A stretch of 17,616 bases of DNA from an uncultured Chitinophagales bacterium (GTDB lineage Bacteria; Bacteroidota; Bacteroidia; Chitinophagales; Chitinophagaceae), in the NCBI GenBank assembly GCA_946886475.1, contig CAMPIQ010000072.1, forward strand, positions 1 to 17,616, written 5' to 3'. The notes under the pieces are model-generated. The model was given only the letters and a program-made list of their open reading frames with translations. It ran no database searches and had not been told where the DNA came from. The stretch's first letter is position 1, and each line of letters opens with the position of its first letter. Positions 8,391 through 15,711 of the stretch are shown here, one piece after another. Made by a program: the position numbers and the translations under genes.

Positions 8391-8572
8391 CATTATGATA
8401 AGGCGTATAATTTTTCCGTATTGCTTTCATGGACAACGGACGCCTGGTTTTTTAAAGGATTGGATAAAATCTTTCAGTGGATCTGGATACCCTGGTTTAA
8501 ATGGTTAATCGTTGTTCGTAAAAACTGGAATTGGATCTTATTCTTTGGTTTTTTAAGGATTGGAATCGATCA
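8361..8572 (-). ncRNA. Predicted minus-strand small RNA of about 210 nt
   Basis: Between a consensus promoter (8577-8608) and a perfect terminator hairpin (8361-8390), the minus strand gives a transcript of about 210 nt. It carries no sizeable frame on its own strand that I noticed. Besides the terminator it can form a hairpin: on plus coordinates 8401-8406 (AGGCGT) pairs with 8440-8445 (ACGCCT), and inside it 8416-8419 (CCGT) pairs with 8436-8439 (ACGG). The 5' half is unstructured-looking and rich in CCA, ATCC and A-runs, like the leaders of the three secreted-protein genes. I cannot match it to 6S RNA, SRP RNA, tmRNA or RNase P. The plus-strand 76-codon frame over the same bases is judged to be a shadow. 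The exact start is inferred from the promoter position. Confidence 0.5.
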
Positions 8573-8576
8573 GCCA

Positions 8577-8608
8577 CAAAATTAATCTTCACATAACGCA
8601 TTTGCAAT
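8577..8608 (-). promoter_or_regulatory. Minus-strand promoter matching the Bacteroidota consensus
   Basis: Read on the minus strand, ATTG (8608-8605) is followed by 20 bases and then TAATTTTG (8584-8577), a full match to TAnnTTTG with a TTG upstream core. The upstream element sits inside a perfect dyad, CGCATT-TGC-AATGCG (8597-8611), which could be an operator. No minus-strand protein gene lies downstream, only the predicted small RNA. Confidence 0.6.
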
Positions 8609-8772
8609 GCGCAATTATACTAATTATTGATCAGTGAAAACACTTACGGAGAAAGTTTTAAATTATCCATACCTGCTCCGCAAATAACTAAAATAACATA
8701 AGGCCCATTGTGGACCGCTTTAAGCAGGCAACAAAAAAATATGCAGTTGTATTAAAATCAGTGCAAATTATT

Positions 8773-8818
8773 TGATAAGTGTATGTCAATAAAGTTGTAT
8801 GAGCATATACACTTATTA
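8773..8818. repeat. Inverted repeat with 14-pair stem
   Basis: ATAAGTGTAT (8775-8784) is the exact reverse complement of ATACACTTAT (8807-8816). Extra pairs on both sides, two of them G-U, extend the stem to 14 pairs around 18 bases. No T-run follows on either side, so it is not a terminator. It could be an operator or part of a structured RNA. Confidence 0.55.
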
Positions 8819-8854
8819 TGATATCCCATTCTGTACAATTCCTGAAATTGGTAC

Positions 8855-8886
8855 AAAAAAAAAGGGCCAGAATAGAAATTCAGCCC
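8855..8886 (-). terminator. Probable minus-strand terminator
   Basis: GGGC (8864-8867) pairs with GCCC (8883-8886), and GAAT (8870-8873) with ATTC (8878-8881) around AGAA, with a small internal loop. Nine A at 8855-8863 give nine T on the minus strand. Four T after the stem on the plus strand (8889-8892) make weak bidirectional action possible. I could not find the promoter of a matching minus-strand transcript. Confidence 0.45.
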
Positions 8887-9058
8887 CGTTTTAAAATCCA
8901 ATATCCTATGAAAAACCGAGACTAAAGTAAGGGGCAGATCTGGACGGTGCAATAGGGAAACTACGTTAAGAATAAAATGTGGAAAACTAAGAGAATCAAA
9001 AGGATAGGTCAAAATATGGAACCCGCGTCCCACATGGCTTTCCCATTGTAAATTTAAA

Positions 9059-9090
9059 TTTGGTTTATAATATAAACTAGTTTAAGTTTG
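9059..9090 (+). promoter_or_regulatory. Promoter of the TonB-receptor operon
   Basis: TTTG at 9059-9062, 20 bases, then TAAGTTTG at 9083-9090: a full match to the Bacteroidota housekeeping-sigma consensus. It predicts a start near 9096 and a leader of about 100 bases before the ATG at 9199. It is the best promoter seen in the window on the plus strand, and no internal promoter of this quality was noticed in the nine genes that follow. Confidence 0.75.
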
Positions 9091-9198
9091 TTTTTTCAGA
9101 GGATGATTGAACCTGTTTCTGCTTATTTATGATCAAATACCGTTGGCATCCTTAGTTTAAACCAGTAACCTGACCAGTGAACATCTATAACTGCTGTT

Positions 9199-11448
9199 AT
9201 GAAGAAGATATTATGTTTTTTATGCCTGCTTACTGTAACTCTGAGTGCATTTGCCCAATTGAAAGTGACCGGAAAGGTTAAAGACGCAAAGGGCAATGGT
9301 ATAAGAGGCGCGAATATTACCCTGAAAGACACTTATGATGGTGCCACTACCGACAGCCTCGGAATGTTTTCATTTTCAACATCGGAGAAAGGAGAGATGA
9401 TACTGGTTATTTCCGCGGTGGGCTATAAGGGAATTGAACAGAAGATCACGCTGAATGGTGTAGTACCCCCAATTACCGTTGAATTGAAGGAGGAGATCAG
9501 TGAAATGAAAGCAGTGGTGATCACGGCAGGGTCGTTTGAGGCGAGTGACCGTAAACGGGCTGCGGTTGTTTTGAACTCTATTGATGTGGTGACCACCGCA
9601 AGTGCCAATGGTGATATCACCAGTGCTTTAAAAACACTGCCAGGCGCACAACAGGTTGGGGAGTCAGAAGGCCTTTTTGTAAGAGGCGGTACGGCTGCGG
9701 AAACTAAAATATTTATTGATGGTACCCTGGTAAACCGTTTCTTTTTCAGTTCAGGTCCAAATATGGCTGGTTATGGCAGGTTCAATCCATTTTTATTTAA
9801 GGGAACAATTTTCAGTTCTGGTGGTTACTCGGCTTTGTACGGCCAGGCGCTTTCTTCTGCTGTGATCCTGGAATCCATTGATCTCCCAGATCAGACATCT
9901 GCAGCGCTTGGCATATCAATGTTAAGTATCAATGGCGGATACCAACACCTGAATAAAAAGAAGACTGCTTCCTGGGGTATCAATGTTAATTATACCAACC
10001 TGGGTCTTGCTTTTGCTGTTTTGAAACAAAAGCAGGATTATTTTCAAACACCTTCCATTCTTAACAGTGAAGCGAATTTCAGGATCAAAACTTCCTCAAC
10101 AGGCATGTTGAAATATTACGGTGTATTGAGCAGCAATATGCTTGGGTTCACCACACCCAGCCTGGATTCAACAGGATATTTTGATCAGTTTTCTCTTAAT
10201 AACCTTTATACCTATCACAACCTGTCATGGAAAGAAAGGATCAGCACCTACTGGAAATTCAATGCAGGCATTTCCTATTCAAATAACCGTGATGAAATTA
10301 ATGGTGGTATGCGCGATGCCAACGACAGGGAAGTTACACTGGGTGGACTTGAATTCAGGAAATTCAGTTTACAACCTGTAGGGAACTACATAAATGCGAG
10401 GGCAGTGTTTGAAAGAAGGCTCTCCGGACTCAGTGCTATCCGTTTTGGAAGCGAATACAATTACAGTAAGGACAAAACCACTTTCAGGGATCACAACAAC
10501 AATACTTATACATCTACACTCAACGAACATGTAAATTCATTCTTTGCGGAATCTGACATCTATATCACCAATGATATGGCTGCAAAACTGGGTACCCGCA
10601 TAGAACATTCTGATCAACTTGATAAGTTTAATATCGCGCCGCGTTTATCGCTGGCATATAAACTTGGAACCGGTAGCCAGGCATCACTTGCCTATGGAAT
10701 ATTTTATCAGAATCCGGAAACACAATACCTGCCCTCTTCCCAACAGCTGGATTTTTCAAAAGCTACGCATTACATAGCCCAGTATCAGAAAACCACTGCA
10801 TTGAGGGTATTCCGTACAGAAATATTTTATAAGAAATATGATCACCTGCTAAAAACAGGGTTCAGCAATGGCAGGGAGGGGGTGGCCCTGAATAATAATG
10901 GTTATGGCGATGCAAAAGGGTTTGAGTTTTTCTGGCGGGATAAGAAATCAATAAAGAATTTAGATTACTGGATATCTTATTCTTACCTGGATACAAAAAG
11001 AGATTTTTTGAACTTTCCATTTGCCATCACACCCAGCTTCGCAGCAAAGCATACAGCCAACATTGTGCTTAAAAAATTTGTACTGCCATGGAAAACCGGG
11101 TTCAATGCAGCGTATAACTATGCAAGCAGCCGCCCATATTATAATATTTCATGGGATGGCACACAATATGAATTTACAGATATGGGCAGGGTGCCGGACT
11201 ATCACAACGTGAGCTTTAGTCTTAACTATATACCAACCATTGGAAAGCAAGATGCAAAGAGTTTTGCAGTGTATGTATTATCGGTGAGTAATATTCTGAA
11301 TCTCAAACAAACATATGGTTACCAGTATTCATCCAATGGTTTACGCAAGGAAGCGATCATACCACCTTCTAGGATGTTCATTTTCATTGGCGCCTTCTTC
11401 AGTTTTGGTATAGACCGTACTGAAGATGCAATCAATAATAACCTTTAA
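9199..11448 (+). CDS. TonB-dependent outer-membrane receptor
   Basis: A 749-residue protein with a signal peptide (1-19, cleavage near AFA-QLK). Residues 22-96 are a carboxypeptidase-regulatory-like beta sandwich (KVTGKVKDAKGNGIRGANI...GMFSFS...VGYKG). Residues 115-230 are the plug domain (ALKTLPGAQQVGESEGLFVRGG, IFIDGTLVNR, SALYGQALSSAVIL). The rest is a beta-barrel with alternating aromatic strands. No SusD-like gene follows, so this is not a polysaccharide SusCD pair; a role as energised importer of a metal chelate or other small ligand is inferred. The C-terminus runs about ten residues past the last aromatic strand (FFSFGIDRTEDAINNNL). It is the first gene of a likely nine-gene operon; the next starts 11 bases after its stop. 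Confidence 0.92.
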   Translation: MKKILCFLCLLTVTLSAFAQLKVTGKVKDAKGNGIRGANITLKDTYDGATTDSLGMFSFSTSEKGEMILVISAVGYKGIEQKITLNGVVPPITVELKEEISEMKAVVITAGSFEASDRKRAAVVLNSIDVVTTASANGDITSALKTLPGAQQVGESEGLFVRGGTAAETKIFIDGTLVNRFFFSSGPNMAGYGRFNPFLFKGTIFSSGGYSALYGQALSSAVILESIDLPDQTSAALGISMLSINGGYQHLNKKKTASWGINVNYTNLGLAFAVLKQKQDYFQTPSILNSEANFRIKTSSTGMLKYYGVLSSNMLGFTTPSLDSTGYFDQFSLNNLYTYHNLSWKERISTYWKFNAGISYSNNRDEINGGMRDANDREVTLGGLEFRKFSLQPVGNYINARAVFERRLSGLSAIRFGSEYNYSKDKTTFRDHNNNTYTSTLNEHVNSFFAESDIYITNDMAAKLGTRIEHSDQLDKFNIAPRLSLAYKLGTGSQASLAYGIFYQNPETQYLPSSQQLDFSKATHYIAQYQKTTALRVFRTEIFYKKYDHLLKTGFSNGREGVALNNNGYGDAKGFEFFWRDKKSIKNLDYWISYSYLDTKRDFLNFPFAITPSFAAKHTANIVLKKFVLPWKTGFNAAYNYASSRPYYNISWDGTQYEFTDMGRVPDYHNVSFSLNYIPTIGKQDAKSFAVYVLSVSNILNLKQTYGYQYSSNGLRKEAIIPPSRMFIFIGAFFSFGIDRTEDAINNNL

Positions 11449-11459
11449 ATAAACAAAAA

Positions 11460-11747
11460 ATGAATTACCAGCCAACCCCTCCGGGGAAAGATCCTCAACT
11501 CTGGATGCTTGCAAAACGCAGGGCCAGCTTTAAAAGGCATTTTGCCACTTATTTTATCATCAATATTTTTCTTTGGGTATTGTGGGCTTTAACAGGTACT
11601 GACCGCGATGGTTCGGGTATACCCTGGCCTGCATGGACATCCTTTGGCTGGGGCATTGGATTGTTCTTTCATTATCTGGGTGCTTATTCAGGAACAAATA
11701 ACGTGGAGAGGGAGTATGAGAAAATTCAAAATCAAAATAAAATTTAA
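11460..11747 (+). CDS. 2TM-domain small membrane protein
   Basis: A 95-residue protein fitting the 2TM domain family (PF13239): an N-terminal charged helix (DPQLWMLAKRRASFKRHFATY), a first membrane segment at about 28-46, a second at about 58-77 (WTSFGWGIGLFFHYLGAY), and a charged tail (NVEREYEKIQNQ). In this family the domain often stands alone or is fused to histidine kinases or LytTR regulators. The function of the short form is unknown. It lies between the receptor and a periplasmic protein, 11 bases behind the former and 10 before the latter. Confidence 0.85.
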   Translation: MNYQPTPPGKDPQLWMLAKRRASFKRHFATYFIINIFLWVLWALTGTDRDGSGIPWPAWTSFGWGIGLFFHYLGAYSGTNNVEREYEKIQNQNKI

Positions 11748-11757
11748 ATCAACCGGT

Positions 11758-12411
11758 ATGAAAAAGATCATTTTATCACTGGCTTCTTTTGGTTGTTTAC
11801 TTGCCGTGTCGGCGCAAACTGAGAAGTATACAAAAGCCATGACAGAGAAAGTGGCCGCCATAGATACAACATGGGAAACTGAAAAATTAAAAGAACTCTC
11901 CGCAGCATTTGAAAGAATCGCGCTGGCAGAAAAAACCCAGTGGCACCCTTATTATTATGCAGCGCTGGCACAGGTGAATGCCGGATTGTCGATGAGCATG
12001 TCGGGTGCCCTGCCTGCAGATAAAGCAGATCCAATTGCTGATAAGGCAGAAGAATTGATTGGAAAAGCGGAAATGTTGAGCAAGGACAATTCAGAAATAT
12101 TTATTATAAAAAAAATGATCACCAATCTGCGGATGGCCCCGGGTGAAATGTCACGCTATATGAAATATGGCCCGGAAGGTGCAACGGCCCTGGAGATGGC
12201 AAGAATTTTAAATCCTGAAAACCCACGGGTTTATTTGCTTGAAGCACAGGATAAATTTTTTACTCCTGAGCAGTTTGGAGGAAGTAAAACCGAAGCCCGG
12301 AAATTATTTGAAGAGGCACAAAAAAAGTTTGAAGCGTATAAGCCTGCCAATGCCTTGGATCCGGATTGGGGCAGGTCAACGGTTAAGTACTTTTTAAACG
12401 AGATCAAATAA
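11758..12411 (+). CDS. Periplasmic TPR-like protein
   Basis: 217 residues from the ATG at 11758, chosen because it gives a clean signal peptide (MKKIILSLASFGCLLAVSA-QTEK). An earlier in-frame ATG at 11608 would run through the upstream gene and bury the signal. The mature part is helical with tetratricopeptide-like features: FERIALAEKTQWHPYYYAAL, ALEMARILNPENPRVYLLEA, and EARKLFEEAQKKFEAY. The motif TPEQFGG near the end of the second repeat recurs in Bacteroidota relatives I recall, which have no assigned function. It probably acts as a periplasmic scaffold or partner for the receptor or exporter of the same operon. No catalytic motif is visible. Confidence 0.8.
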   Translation: MKKIILSLASFGCLLAVSAQTEKYTKAMTEKVAAIDTTWETEKLKELSAAFERIALAEKTQWHPYYYAALAQVNAGLSMSMSGALPADKADPIADKAEELIGKAEMLSKDNSEIFIIKKMITNLRMAPGEMSRYMKYGPEGATALEMARILNPENPRVYLLEAQDKFFTPEQFGGSKTEARKLFEEAQKKFEAYKPANALDPDWGRSTVKYFLNEIK

Positions 12412-12421
12412 TTAAATGATC

Positions 12422-12437
12422 CTGCTGTTAACAGCAG
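12422..12437. promoter_or_regulatory. Perfect 16-base palindrome inside the operon
   Basis: CTGCTGTTAACAGCAG is a perfect dyad in the 40-base gap between the TPR-like gene and the first paralogous membrane-protein gene. It could be an operator for the winged-helix regulator encoded downstream, or a six-pair hairpin with a TTAA loop in the mRNA. It has no T-run behind it. If translation began at the earlier ATG (12416), it would lie in coding sequence, but the paralogue alignment favours the start at 12452. Confidence 0.5.
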
Positions 12438-12451
12438 CACCTTTTATACTT

Positions 12452-13027
12452 ATGCAAGAAAATTTTTCACCTCAGCAAAGCCTGGACCTGATCCGGGATA
12501 TGATCAACAAAACCAAATCCAATCTTGAAGAGAACAGGTTTTATTTTTTATTATGGGGGTGGTTAAGTTTTGCTGCTATCATAGGTCAGTTTGTATTAAA
12601 AGTGATCCTGGAATACGAAAGGCATTACATGGTATGGTTGCTTACCATACCTGCAGCTATCATTACTGTTATTTATTCTGCACGGCGCCACAAAGCTCCT
12701 GCTGTTAAAACCTATGTTGGTGAGAGTATGTCTCATTTATGGACCGGTGTTGGTATCAGTTTTTTTATTCTGAGCCTGGTAATTACAAATTCACCCGGAG
12801 GCTGGCTTAACGCCTGGCCTCTTTTTATTTTATTCTATGGACTTGGCACATTTGTTTCGGGTAGGATACTGCATTTTAGTCCATTGGTAATTGGAGGTAT
12901 TTTCAACTGGGTTCTGGCCATCATTTCTATATTCGTTCACTTCGACTATCAGCTCCTGCTTGCTGCAGGCGCCATTCTTACCAGTTATATCATTCCCGGC
13001 CATTTATTGGGACATCACAAAAACTGA
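12452..13027 (+). CDS. Six-helix membrane protein, first of a tandem paralogous pair
   Basis: 191 residues from the ATG at 12452. An upstream in-frame ATG at 12416 adds 12 hydrophobic residues, but the start at 12452 lines up with the paralogue next door. Both proteins open with a soluble amphipathic segment (QQSLDLIRDMINKTKSN here, QESLEIIRQMIQTAKNE there), then WGWL in the first membrane helix, and end with YIIPGH. Membrane segments lie at about 30-52, 60-76, 97-112, 122-137, 144-162 and 166-181. The family is common in Bacteroidota beside winged-helix regulators, but I know no function. It may be an inner-membrane sensor or anti-regulator for the downstream HTH protein; that is inference from position. 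Confidence 0.8.
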   Translation: MQENFSPQQSLDLIRDMINKTKSNLEENRFYFLLWGWLSFAAIIGQFVLKVILEYERHYMVWLLTIPAAIITVIYSARRHKAPAVKTYVGESMSHLWTGVGISFFILSLVITNSPGGWLNAWPLFILFYGLGTFVSGRILHFSPLVIGGIFNWVLAIISIFVHFDYQLLLAAGAILTSYIIPGHLLGHHKN

Positions 13028-13029
13028 TC

Positions 13030-13647
13030 ATGGAAGAAAAAAATATCAGCGGACAGGAAAGCCTTGAGATCATCAGGCAGATGATACAAACAGCCAAGAA
13101 CGAACAAAAGGATAATGGCATTGGATGGATTGTATGGGGCTGGCTATTGTTCATGGCTTCAACATTTACTTTGATCAATGCCTATACCAACTGGATGAAT
13201 ACATTTTTTTTCTGGAATGTATTTGGATGTATCACCCTCGTATTACTACTATATGAAACATGGATAGCATTGTCAGGCAAATCAAAGGCACCGGTAAAAA
13301 CCTATACAAATGAATTGTTCAGAAAACTGAATACGGGATTTTTCATTTCACTAATGCTGATCATTTTTTCAATGAATCTTGGTGTACCTCCAACCAGGGG
13401 TTTTGCTTTGTTGCTTGGTTTGTATGGTTTCTGGATACTTATATATGGAGCAGTTTTGAATTTTAAGCCATCCATCATCGGCGCTTATATCACCTGGGGC
13501 TTTGCATTTGGTTCTTTATTTGTTTACGACTTCCGGGTTACCATGTTATTACATGCACTGGCAGTGCTGTTTGGTTACATTATTCCAGGGCATATTGCCT
13601 ATAAAGAATTTAATAAAGTAGAGGAGGTAGAGAAATCAAGTGTTTAA
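13030..13647 (+). CDS. Six-helix membrane protein, second of the tandem paralogous pair
   Basis: 205 residues, starting two bases after the stop of its paralogue. It shares the N-terminal segment, the IVWGWLLF first helix, the KAPVKTY sequence between helices two and three (KAPAVKTY in the paralogue) and the C-terminal YIIPGH. Six membrane segments are likely. It has a longer acidic C-terminal tail (KEFNKVEEVEKSS). Its last eight bases overlap the start of the regulator gene, so the two are probably translationally coupled. The pair looks like a local duplication that has since diverged. Function is unknown. Confidence 0.82.
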   Translation: MEEKNISGQESLEIIRQMIQTAKNEQKDNGIGWIVWGWLLFMASTFTLINAYTNWMNTFFFWNVFGCITLVLLLYETWIALSGKSKAPVKTYTNELFRKLNTGFFISLMLIIFSMNLGVPPTRGFALLLGLYGFWILIYGAVLNFKPSIIGAYITWGFAFGSLFVYDFRVTMLLHALAVLFGYIIPGHIAYKEFNKVEEVEKSSV

Positions 13648-13924
13648 AGATCTGGATCCCATATTGCATTCACAGTTAAGGCTGGCAGTAATGAGTCTTC
13701 TTATCAGCGTTAAAGAAGCCGAATTCACTTTTATCAGGGAGAAAACAAATTCTACCGCCGGTAATCTTTCTGTTCAGATCCAAAAGTTAAAGGATGCCGG
13801 CTATATTGACGTTCTTAAACAATTCAAGGATAATTATCCGCAAACCATTTGTAAGATCACACCGGTCGGGATCAGGGCATTTGAAAATTATGTTGATAAT
13901 TTAAAATCCTACCTGAACAGGTAA
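13640..13924 (+). CDS. Winged-helix transcriptional regulator (HTH_34 type)
   Basis: 94 residues with a GTG start at 13640, eight bases inside the upstream gene. The start is supported because the N-terminal FKDLDPILHSQLRLAVMSLL is the conserved opening of this family, and the next ATG would remove most of it. The recognition helix is about 39-52 (TAGNLSVQIQKLKD) and the wing about 55-75 (IDVLKQFKDNYPQTICKITP). Relatives belong to the MarR/PadR-like winged-helix superfamily and bind DNA as dimers. No ligand domain is present, so signal input may come from the membrane proteins translated just before it. A plausible role is control of this operon, possibly at the palindrome at 12422. Confidence 0.88.
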   Translation: MFKDLDPILHSQLRLAVMSLLISVKEAEFTFIREKTNSTAGNLSVQIQKLKDAGYIDVLKQFKDNYPQTICKITPVGIRAFENYVDNLKSYLNR

Positions 13925-13956
13925 TACCAAGGGGTTTTGACTATTTTTCGATTTGA

Positions 13957-14886
13957 ATGAACGAAGTGATACAGGTTGCACATCTCTCAAAAGCATTTGC
14001 CGAAGTAAAAGCAGTAGATGATCTTTCTTTTTCAGTGAAGGAGGGAGAGGTCTATGGCTTTCTCGGACAAAATGGTGCCGGTAAATCAACCACCATCAGA
14101 ATGCTGCTCAGTCTCGTAAAACCGGGATCTGGTTCCATCCATATGTTTGGTAAAGATCTGAAGGATCACCGCAAACTAATATTACGGAACATTGGGGCTA
14201 TCATTGAAAAACCAGACCTGTACAAATACCTGACAGCTTATGAAAACCTGAAGATCATGTCAAGGTTAAGCGGATTACAACCGGACAAAAAAGATTTGAT
14301 GGATCAGTTACAAAGAACAGGCATTGCAGACAGGGCCCATAGCCGGGTGAAGACATTTTCCCAGGGTATGAAACAAAGGCTGGGTATTGCCTGCGCTTTG
14401 ATCCATAAACCCGAACTGATCATTTTAGATGAGCCAACAAACGGTCTTGATCCCCAGGGAATAGCTGAAGTAAGAAATCTGATACTTCATTTAAGCAGGG
14501 AAGAGAAAAAAACCATTTTTGTTTCTTCCCACCTTTTGAGTGAGATTGAACTGGTGGCCGATTCCATGCTTATCATTGACAAGGGAAGGAAAATTGCTGA
14601 GGGAAGGGTTTCAGATCTCCTGAATCCGGCCGATACTCTTGTACAGGTGATTACTGATGATGACCAGACTGCAAGCGATCTTCTGAGTCAGTCTGCCTGG
14701 GGTAAATACATGCAGGAGGGTAAGCCAATAACTTTCCGTATGCATAAAAATGATATTCCGGACCTTACCAGGTTTTTGGTTGAAAAAAATATCAGTGTCT
14801 TTTCAATACAGCCAAAACATTCTCTGGAAGATTATTTTCTTTCACTCACAACAGATAGTCAGCATGTGGCAGCTTACCGCAATTGA
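13957..14886 (+). CDS. ABC transporter ATP-binding protein
   Basis: 309 residues, the cytoplasmic ATPase of an ABC-2 type exporter. Visible motifs are Walker A GQNGAGKST (37-45), a glutamate in place of the Q-loop glutamine (AIIEKP, E84), the signature FSQGM (134-138), Walker B LIILDEP (154-160), D-loop GLD (163-165) and the switch histidine SSH (192). The IIEKPDLYKYLTAYENL stretch resembles ATPases of the bacitracin and lantibiotic export group. A C-terminal domain of about 90 residues follows. All catalytic residues are intact. It is followed by its permease with a 23-base overlap. The gap of 32 bases behind the regulator shows no terminator. Confidence 0.93.
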   Translation: MNEVIQVAHLSKAFAEVKAVDDLSFSVKEGEVYGFLGQNGAGKSTTIRMLLSLVKPGSGSIHMFGKDLKDHRKLILRNIGAIIEKPDLYKYLTAYENLKIMSRLSGLQPDKKDLMDQLQRTGIADRAHSRVKTFSQGMKQRLGIACALIHKPELIILDEPTNGLDPQGIAEVRNLILHLSREEKKTIFVSSHLLSEIELVADSMLIIDKGRKIAEGRVSDLLNPADTLVQVITDDDQTASDLLSQSAWGKYMQEGKPITFRMHKNDIPDLTRFLVEKNISVFSIQPKHSLEDYFLSLTTDSQHVAAYRN

Positions 14887-15703
14887 ATTATTCAAAATAT
14901 TCAAAAAGCCAAGAACCTATATTGCCTTTGCAGCCATTGCAGCCATTGTATTACTGGTGCAACTGGCATTGTATAAGGATGGGGAAACCTATCTTGACTT
15001 CATGATGCTTTCTATTAAAGGTTCTTTCATAATAGAAGGCAATAAAATAAACGGATACCTGGTATTTTATATCATTCTTCAGACACTATTGATGCATGTT
15101 CCATTGTTGATTTCACTGGTTGCGGGCGACATGATAGCAGGTGAGGCCAATATGGGTACCCTGCGGCTGATCACGTCCAAACCTATTTCGCGCACCCATC
15201 TGATGATCAGTAAATTCATGGCAACCTGTATCTACACCATTTTACTGCTAACTTTTATGGCCCTGATTGGCCTTGGCGGCTCGCTGTTCCTGTTTGGTAC
15301 CAGCGACCTGATGGTATTTAAATCGGATATGCTTGTTTTGATCGACCGGAATGATGTAATGTGGCGTTATGTATTGGCGTATGGCTTTGCCGCCATAGCC
15401 ATGTTCACAGTTGCCGCACTGGCTTTTTTATTTTCTGTTTTTGCGGATAATTCAATTGGTCCTATTATAGCTGCCATGAGCGTGATCATTCTGTTTACCA
15501 TACTCACCACCATGGATATTCCTTTCTTCAACCAGATAAAACCTTTTTTATTTACCAACCATATGCTCAACTGGAAAGGCTTCTTTGACCGTCCGGTAGA
15601 TTATGGGGAAGTGTTAAAATCAACACTGGTACTGGTTGGACACATCGTATTTTTTGTTTCTTTGGCTATCTATAGTTTCCGTAAAAAGGACATCCTTTCT
15701 TAA
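14864..15703 (+). CDS. ABC-2 family transporter permease
   Basis: 279 residues from the ATG at 14864, which lies 23 bases inside the ATPase gene. An ATG further upstream in the same frame would place about 40 non-homologous residues before the usual TAIELFKIFKKPRTYI opening, so I reject it. Six membrane segments lie at about 18-36, 65-88, 117-144, 170-193, 197-214 and 250-271. The motif GDMIAGEANMGTLRLITSKP (88-107) is the cytoplasmic coupling segment typical of ABC-2 permeases. With the ATPase it should form a dimeric exporter in the inner membrane. The cargo is unknown; peptides, lipids or drugs are typical of the group. Confidence 0.9.
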   Translation: MWQLTAIELFKIFKKPRTYIAFAAIAAIVLLVQLALYKDGETYLDFMMLSIKGSFIIEGNKINGYLVFYIILQTLLMHVPLLISLVAGDMIAGEANMGTLRLITSKPISRTHLMISKFMATCIYTILLLTFMALIGLGGSLFLFGTSDLMVFKSDMLVLIDRNDVMWRYVLAYGFAAIAMFTVAALAFLFSVFADNSIGPIIAAMSVIILFTILTTMDIPFFNQIKPFLFTNHMLNWKGFFDRPVDYGEVLKSTLVLVGHIVFFVSLAIYSFRKKDILS

Positions 15704-15711
15704 CTGAATGT

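Larger units (their letters stand above)
8612..9058. other. Gene-free stretch with inverted repeats
   Basis: I find no convincing protein gene here. Two structures stand out and have their own entries: a long inverted repeat at 8773-8818 and a hairpin with a minus-strand T-run at 8855-8886. The remaining sequence up to the promoter at 9059 shows nothing I can name. Confidence 0.4.

Noticed and set aside
8355..8585. Plus-strand 76-codon frame rich in tryptophan
   Set aside because: Its first codons lie in the A-run and hairpin of a minus-strand terminator, its end overlaps a minus-strand promoter, and the many TGG codons are the complement of the CCA words of the predicted small RNA. I recognise no family. 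It stays possible as a small membrane protein if the RNA is disproved.
8758..9033. Minus-strand 91-codon frame
   Set aside because: A hairpin followed by nine T on the same strand (8855-8886) would end transcription inside it; no promoter, family or signal is seen.
11608..11757. Extended N-terminus of the TPR-like protein
   Set aside because: It overlaps the 2TM gene in another frame and would bury a normal signal peptide that begins at 11758.
12416..12451. Earlier start for the first membrane paralogue
   Set aside because: The paralogue alignment begins at the ATG at 12452; the extra 12 residues contain the palindrome and have no counterpart.
14750..14863. Extended N-terminus of the ABC permease
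   Set aside because: It runs inside the ATPase gene, and the permease family starts with the charged segment beginning at 14864.
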